The position numbers and the translations under genes were made by a program. Below, piece by piece: positions 48,540 through 64,000 of a DNA stretch of 64,000 nucleotides (position 1 is its first letter; each line of letters begins with the position of its first letter). The DNA lies in NCBI GenBank assembly GCA_959347315.1, contig OY365817.1:28690447-28754446 (forward strand), read 5' to 3'. The stretch is from Bimastos eiseni (lineage: Eukaryota; Annelida; Clitellata; Crassiclitellata; Lumbricidae). The notes beneath the pieces were generated by a model. That model did no database searches. It worked only from the letters and a program-made list of their open reading frames with translations, and was not told the DNA's origin.

Positions 48540-48860
48540 GATTCTAATATAGCGCCCCTCAAAGATTCTACCCAAAGACGCTCCCGGCCCACTACAATCA
48601 AACACCTACGCGTGGGGACTTTACCATACCTCGCACTAACAAGAAGTTTGGGAACCGTGCATTCTCAGTCGCAGGACCCACAGAATGGAAGTCTCCCAAT
48701 TTCAGTTCGTCAAGCCACAACCGTTACTCTTTTCAAGACAAAACTGAGGACCTACTTATTCTCTCTGATCTATGACTAAGAATGCAGCGCAGCGCTTTTG
48801 TGCGAGACTTGTCTTGTCAAAGCGCTTTATAAATGCCTAGTTGTATTGTATTGTATTGGG
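48540..48860 (+). pseudogene. LINE 3' end remnant with (TTGTA)n tail
   Basis: A plus-strand frame with FGNRAFSVAGPTEW shifts to LPISVRQATTVTLFKTKLRT, then YLFSLIYD and a stop. A 3' UTR with AAAGCGCTTTATAAATGCC and a TTGTATTGTATTG tail follows. This is the classic end of a CR1/L2-like non-LTR retrotransposon. One frameshift makes it dead. Confidence 0.8.
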
Positions 48861-48869
48861 TCTGGAAAT

Positions 48870-49260
48870 AACAACTCAAGGAGCAGAATGCAGAGAGAGA
48901 ATTTTTAAGAGAATAGAAGTTCTAGTGGAAGTGCGAAGGACGTGCGGAGGGCACCAACTTATTCATGAGGGCTGAGTCATGTCAGAATGTGGTACGAGTC
49001 CAATTGTCTGCGAGAGATTACCTGAAAATTAAAGTTAATGAGAGGTTATTAAGACTACTTAGACAATTATTATGAGTAATAAATGTACGAAAGTTTTGTC
49101 AGTCACGTGTTGTGCATTATGCATCATCTTCATTAAGTGACGGGTCTCATTAATATAATATAGGTTGCTGATCATCCTAGTTCGGTTGTAATGTAGCGTG
49201 AATATTGGATAATTTCTCGGTGAATACAATCATTGAAACCTGCCTAAAATGGATTAATCT
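48870..49260. other. Intergenic, no gene seen
   Basis: It contains a partial ACCAACTTATTCATGAGGGC repeat near 48950 and is otherwise featureless. Confidence 0.45.
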
Positions 49261-49265
49261 TCAAA

Positions 49266-52200
49266 ATACTATTTACTAACATTGATAATGTTAGCCCCAA
49301 AAATCGGAGTCGAATTTTTTAAGGGGTATTAGTCAGACGTACTAGTTAATGCGTACTCTTATGAATAAATCCTCACACATTTATAACGGTATGTATTTTC
49401 AGAAGAAATCAATCATGATTTATCCTGCTTGATCAAACTTTCGCCTTTTATTCGACGCAAGAATCAATATAGCCTACATAAAATGATTATTTCTAAGATA
49501 ATCTTTCGTAGAAGCATCCTTCTATAAAGATGCAAATCGCAATTCGTTATTTTTTTACCTATAAATCTGTTCTGACATCTAGCGAACGGAATTTTAATTA
49601 AATCTGCTGTGGTCAACGTTAGCACTACACAAAATTCGGACTGTACTGTGTAGGCTTTTACTATAGTCTATAGATGGACTAAATAGACCATAGCATAGGT
49701 TCTAACTAAAGCTCTGGTTAACCAATAAAGTTAAATCTCCAATGTAAAAGTTAATTAGCTACCGAACAGCCAATGAAACAGAAATTTGTTAGTTAAATTC
49801 TAACAATTGCTTACTATGCACTAATGCCCAGTGACTGCTCAGTGGCAGTGCTCACTACAGGCTAATTTTAAAAACTGGAACCGGAAATTGAAATTTTCCG
49901 ATCGGAAGTGGAAGCATGCGAGTACTCGAATACAAAAAGATTACTCGAGTAACTACTGGAATCAAGTACTGGAGAGATTCGCGGCAGCCCTACTAACGAT
50001 TTGCACTTTAAAATTTGGCAACGATATTTATGTAATTTTAAGTGATAACTTTGTGATTAACTCAGTACATCAATGCAAAACATCACAATTAAAGAAGCAA
50101 AAATTAGCAAAGGCTGAAAAAACGTAATGACAAAAGCAACGAAAATTTAAAAAAATATCAAGAGCAATAGCCAGTGATTCTAAACCTTCGTCATGTCACT
50201 CAAGTACTTGTATAACAATCATCACTGTTGGTAGCTTGCTAGGCCTGTAGCATATTTCTGGAGTTCTGTGTTTAGGGTTAGACAATAATATTTACTAACA
50301 TTGCAAAATGTTAGAGTCAAAAATCGAATTTTTGCTTCACAAACGTTTTACTACACGTAATGATGTGTAGGCCTAAGTCTCTTATGAATAAATGCTTACT
50401 TATTTATAGCGGTATGTAATTTCAGGAGAAATCAATCACGATGTTTCCTGGTTGATCGAAGTTTCTCCCTTCATTTGATGCAAGAATCGGTATAGTCTGC
50501 ATTAAAAAGAATATTTAAAAAAATAATGTTTTGTAGAAGCTTACTTTTATAAAGCAGAAAATTGCTATTCGTCAATGTTTGTGCGTTTGAATCAGCTCTG
50601 TACGGAGCCCCTAAAGGGACATGAAAGAAAAATATTTCAAGTCGTGTGTACGAGGTACAAACTCGTTCCCACGACTTAATAGGTCGTTCGCACGAGTTGA
50701 TATCTTGTGCGCCCGACTTACATATCTTCGAGAACTCGTACCCTGATTCATCTTAGCTATTGGTCATCCACTTTTCAATTCTCGTTAATGTTTTTGAAAT
50801 AGACGAGCCTAAAAATAACACAATTATAACACCGACATTTTTATTCAAAAACAAAATAAAATGCAGTTATGCAGAATAAAACAGAAATGTCTATACGTAT
50901 CAACGACGGAAAATATTAGTTAGAAACATCCCCTTTTACATGGTTGAAGTAAGATCAATACAATTTACAATTACAATTAGGTCTATTCGCAACGTAAATC
51001 CACTTATTCGATGCATAAACAGATCTCGCTACAGCCAGGTAAATTAATCGTTTATTTCAGCCGTTAAATATGCCAAGCAAATATTCTGTGGTTGATATGA
51101 CTAATGAAATCAATCAATTAAAACTACAAGTCAGTTAATTATGTCAATTATTAGGCCTAGGCTCTGACCATTATTCTGATCAATTCGTCACCAATCGTCG
51201 GCCTTGTTAAAATGTTCTAATAAAATATTGATTTGATCATCTATGCTTCAAGATGGTAGACGATTTGCACTTTAAAATGTTTTAAATGATAATTTTTTGA
51301 CTAACCAAGTACATCAATGCAAAAACATCACAATTAAAGATGCATTAAAAACAAAAAATAACAAAGGTTGTAAAAAACGTAAAGCCAACAACAACAAAAA
51401 TATCGAGAGCAATAGCCAGTAAGTGATTAGAATTAACGAGGAGTGCAGAGATGTTCAAACATGACGTCTAATGTAAGTTGATTATGATGTATCACACATA
51501 GACTGTTTAAAAACGAAGTTAGGTCATGATTATTCATCAGAAGTGGATTCAGTTGCAACATTATCTTGTGTCTGTCAGAGGTAAAATAGAATCATACTGG
51601 CTTCTCAAATAGCTTGTGACTCTTTGATTGCAATTCATATCAAGCAATCATCAACTTTTATCTGAGACATCATGATATTGGTTATATTCAAGCAATGAAT
51701 TGAGATAACAAAGTTTATCATTATTTTTATAATATTCATCAGGTCTGCAGTGTAGTAATAGTAGTATTAGCAGTAGTTACTAATATTTATTTAGATAGTA
51801 TCAAAGGTTAATGAGTTCATCTATGCACAAAATACGAGCCATAAAAACAATCGGTGAAAATAAGATATAAGATGAGTTTAGACATATCACTGGTAGCTTC
51901 TACATAAGATCTTATAGGAAACAAAAAATTCTAGATAAGAATTTGTAGCAAATGACAAATCCAGCATAAGATCTTCTAGTAAATGCAACATAATTTCTCA
52001 TAACAAACCAGATCTTACAACAAATAGGATTCTATAAGAAACAGGAGCCAATAACAAATACGATATTAAGTAACACAAAGAACGAGGAGCCGTCAACAGT
52101 ATCCACTGTTCATAGAGCACTTCATGTGGAACAATGAAAGAAACTCAAATGAAGCACAAGTTTGCAAGTAGAGCTAACACAGTCTTGCAGAGTTAGACCA

Positions 52201-52410
52201 ATACATTAACTTGTCATAACAGAAGCAAACAATAAATATATGGAATGTTATTTCACGCAAAGCTCTGCCAGTCTAAAAAGCCACTCATAGTTTTTATAGC
52301 GACTAGCTTAAACCTGCGCTGGTCACACCAATCTTCATTGATTCCCTTCTCAACCTTTGTCATGTATAACCATCATCACTGTTGGTACAACATATTTGTG
52401 GAGTTCTTTG
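49266..52410. repeat. Old tandem segmental duplication
   Basis: Segment 49266-49575 resembles 50285-50595: shared words ATTTACTAACATTG, TCTTATGAATAAAT, CGGTATGTA and GAAATCAATCA in the same order. Segment 49990-50255 resembles 51262-51435: GATTTGCACTTTAAAAT, GTACATCAATGCAAAA and GAGCAATAGCCAGT. The end of the first unit reappears at about 52335-52410 (CAATCATCACTGTTGGTA). The order A-B-A'-B' implies duplication of about 1-2 kb with later insertions. No coding potential. Confidence 0.75.
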
Positions 52411-52419
52411 TATAGGTCC

Positions 52420-53780
52420 TTGTCTAGTAGTCTTATCATCAGCAACTATATAAATCGCAATAAACATACATAAACATCATATACGACTTTTAACCTTTTA
52501 ACAACGAGCATGTACTAAATATGATTGGGAAAGCAAAGCAGCTTGTAGTTAAGGTGGCGGTATACCCACTACGACTGGTTGTTGCATTGGATATACCACC
52601 TACCCAGATATGACCCCGGTCCAGAAGCTGAACAGACTAGAATCTTTACAGTTGTAGACACCTAACACAAGAAACGAAGTGATATCTTAGACCATGATTG
52701 GCAAATATTTTCCATTTCTTTGTGCTACGCTTTGTCAAACACCGCAACGACCGTTTGGGATTCCATTCAAAACTTGGATCCAAACACTAAACTTCTGAGT
52801 TCTGACTAGATCAACTTCCTTCACAATATTACTATTACGAAATATCTAACACGAAAACCGACAATTATGGATGACAACACCAAGACCACTACACTTATTC
52901 CTGCTCATTCAAAATATATATCTATATACAGAAGGTTCTGATAAGCTGGTCTTTTCTTTCCAGGCTCATTACAGAGCTGCCTCAACTGCTAATGCTAATA
53001 GCTCAATGTACTGTAGCAAGGTTTAACTGTAGCTGCACTGAGAATAGACAGAGATAGGGAGTGATATAGAGAGACGGACAAAAGCAGAGACAAAGACAGA
53101 GCAAGAAAGACACCCACACCCACACATCTCAGAGACACACAGAGGAACAAAGAAGCAGATTGAGAGAAAGAGAAAGACAGACAGACAGACAGACAGACAT
53201 ACATAGAGACAGACAGACAGACAGACAGATAGAAAGTGCCAAAAGACAGAGGTGATTCTGAATGATAAGCAGAAATTCATGGCTGCATTCAAATAATCGC
53301 AGCTCTCATCCTTAGGAGTCCGTCAAAAGAATAAACTTTGGCACTGAGCATGACTGTATAACAGTTTTCCTGCCATTGTGGTTCAGAAATTAGTTAAAGC
53401 TCCCAAAATTTGCTCTTATCCAAATGTAACATTTAACGTTCATTAACGGCAATATTCAATTTTAGTTGGGCATAGCTTCAAACTCCATGATTTCCACAAT
53501 TCGACTCAATTTTATCAGAATTTCACTCATTGATTCTCAGACTATATTACGAAGTTTAAAAAAATGTTACCCATTTTTCTCAGAATACGACACACAGGGT
53601 ACCAGAATTTGTCTACCAAAATTTGACATTTTCCACGAATTTTAGCACACCCTCATAGCCTAATTTAAATTGTTTAAAATTGAAGCACATTGTGCCCTAA
53701 TTAATCAAAGTTTTAAAACAGCAGTAGAATTTGAATTCCATGAAAACCACCGGACCAAACCAGAGTCTTAAAATGCCATT
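52420..53780. other. Gap between SLC25A20 and FRMD gene; (GACA)n microsatellite
   Basis: No exon found. A GACAGACAGACA run lies at 53175-53230 and an AGAGACA-rich stretch at 53040-53175. The FRMD 3' UTR should occupy part of the right end. Confidence 0.5.
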
Positions 53781-53789
53781 CGTCCTGTC

Positions 53790-63491
<9,702 letters not shown>

Positions 63492-63658
63492 TTAAAACAC
63501 CTCTTTTAACTTTTCCTCTCGGCGATAAAAAAGCTTACAATCGCAGTGCCAGTTTCCTTAATCGAACTGACATGTAACAAATTCTGAAGACTGTGTTGCT
63601 ATATGACGTTAAACTGTTGAATAATTAGTACTAATCTAATAGTACTTACGTTACCTAC

Positions 63659-63659
<1 letters not shown>

Positions 63660-63697
<38 letters not shown>

Positions 63698-63960
63698 GTG
63701 CCAGTTCCAAGCCTAAGAAAATGTGGAGGGCAACCCAAATGGTCTTTGTTACCACACACAGTGTCGTTAAACTGCAACTACTACATGACAACTTTCAAGA
63801 TTCCTAAGTTAAGTAGCGTAGACTGGTTTATGTACTCCGAGAATATGGGACATTATGTTCATATAAAGTAGAGCAATCTCAAAATGCATCTGATGCATTA
63901 TGCTCAAGCAATTTCTGTCGACGGCAACGGTCTCTGTTGTCTAAAGCTGTCGTTAAACAA
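63660..63960 (+). repeat. (AAT)n, family A copy and family B copy
   Basis: (AAT)n at 63660-63694 runs directly into a family A copy (63697-63785: CAGTGCCAGTTCCAAGCC to GTCGTTAAACTGCAACTACT). A family B copy follows at 63908-63960 (TTTCTGTCGACGGCAACGG, GTCGTTAAACAAAGG). Both lie upstream of the first visible FRMD exon. Confidence 0.8.
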
Positions 63961-64000
63961 AGGCAGAACTATGTCTCAAAATGCTGTGAAGTTAAAACGT

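Overview
This is a 64 kb piece of an animal nuclear genome. It has multi-exon genes with GT-AG introns, abundant microsatellites and minisatellites, tRNA-derived SINE-like repeats, LINE fragments and short DNA transposons. All recognisable genes are animal genes with short exons in repeat-filled introns, which suits an invertebrate. The repeat style (tails reading GCGCTATATAAAT, many AGGCCTA words) suggests a marine invertebrate, possibly an echinoderm or relative, but nothing in the window proves that.

Five protein genes were assembled by hand from exons, splice sites and reading phase, and all lie on the minus strand. Reading leftward from the right edge: (1) an FRMD3/FRMD5-type FERM-domain membrane protein, 63484 to 53790, 12 exons, with its N-terminus beyond the window; (2) SLC25A20, the mitochondrial carnitine/acylcarnitine carrier, 48129 to 40819, 9 exons, 301 aa; (3) ATF6, the ER-anchored bZIP sensor of the unfolded protein response, 38031 to 28664, 14 coding exons, 696 aa; (4) a large low-complexity protein resembling taperin/phostensin, 21868 to 16721, 3 coding exons, about 1090 aa; (5) a small two-EF-hand calcium-binding protein, 6701 to 4504, 2 coding exons, 97 aa. 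In the first three genes every exon junction keeps frame. They serve unrelated housekeeping roles, and I see no sign of an operon or a shared pathway.

The rest is intergenic or intronic. From 1 to 4.5 kb and from 7 to 16.6 kb there is no convincing gene. These stretches hold minisatellites, two hAT-type MITE families with target-site duplications, palindromes and SINE fragments. From 22 to 28.6 kb there is one likely promoter, one further MITE-like element and a 36-bp minisatellite. From 48.3 to 53.7 kb there is a LINE 3' end and an old segmental duplication. At least two dispersed repeat families recur many times in both orientations, and arrays of an RFX X-box-like motif flank and partly enter the last exon of the taperin-like gene. 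I found no CRISPR, plasmid, phage or bacterial feature and no convincing new multi-gene system. The most unusual items are the X-box minisatellite, the GC-AG intron in SLC25A20, the ATF6 membrane-segment change and the long palindromes.
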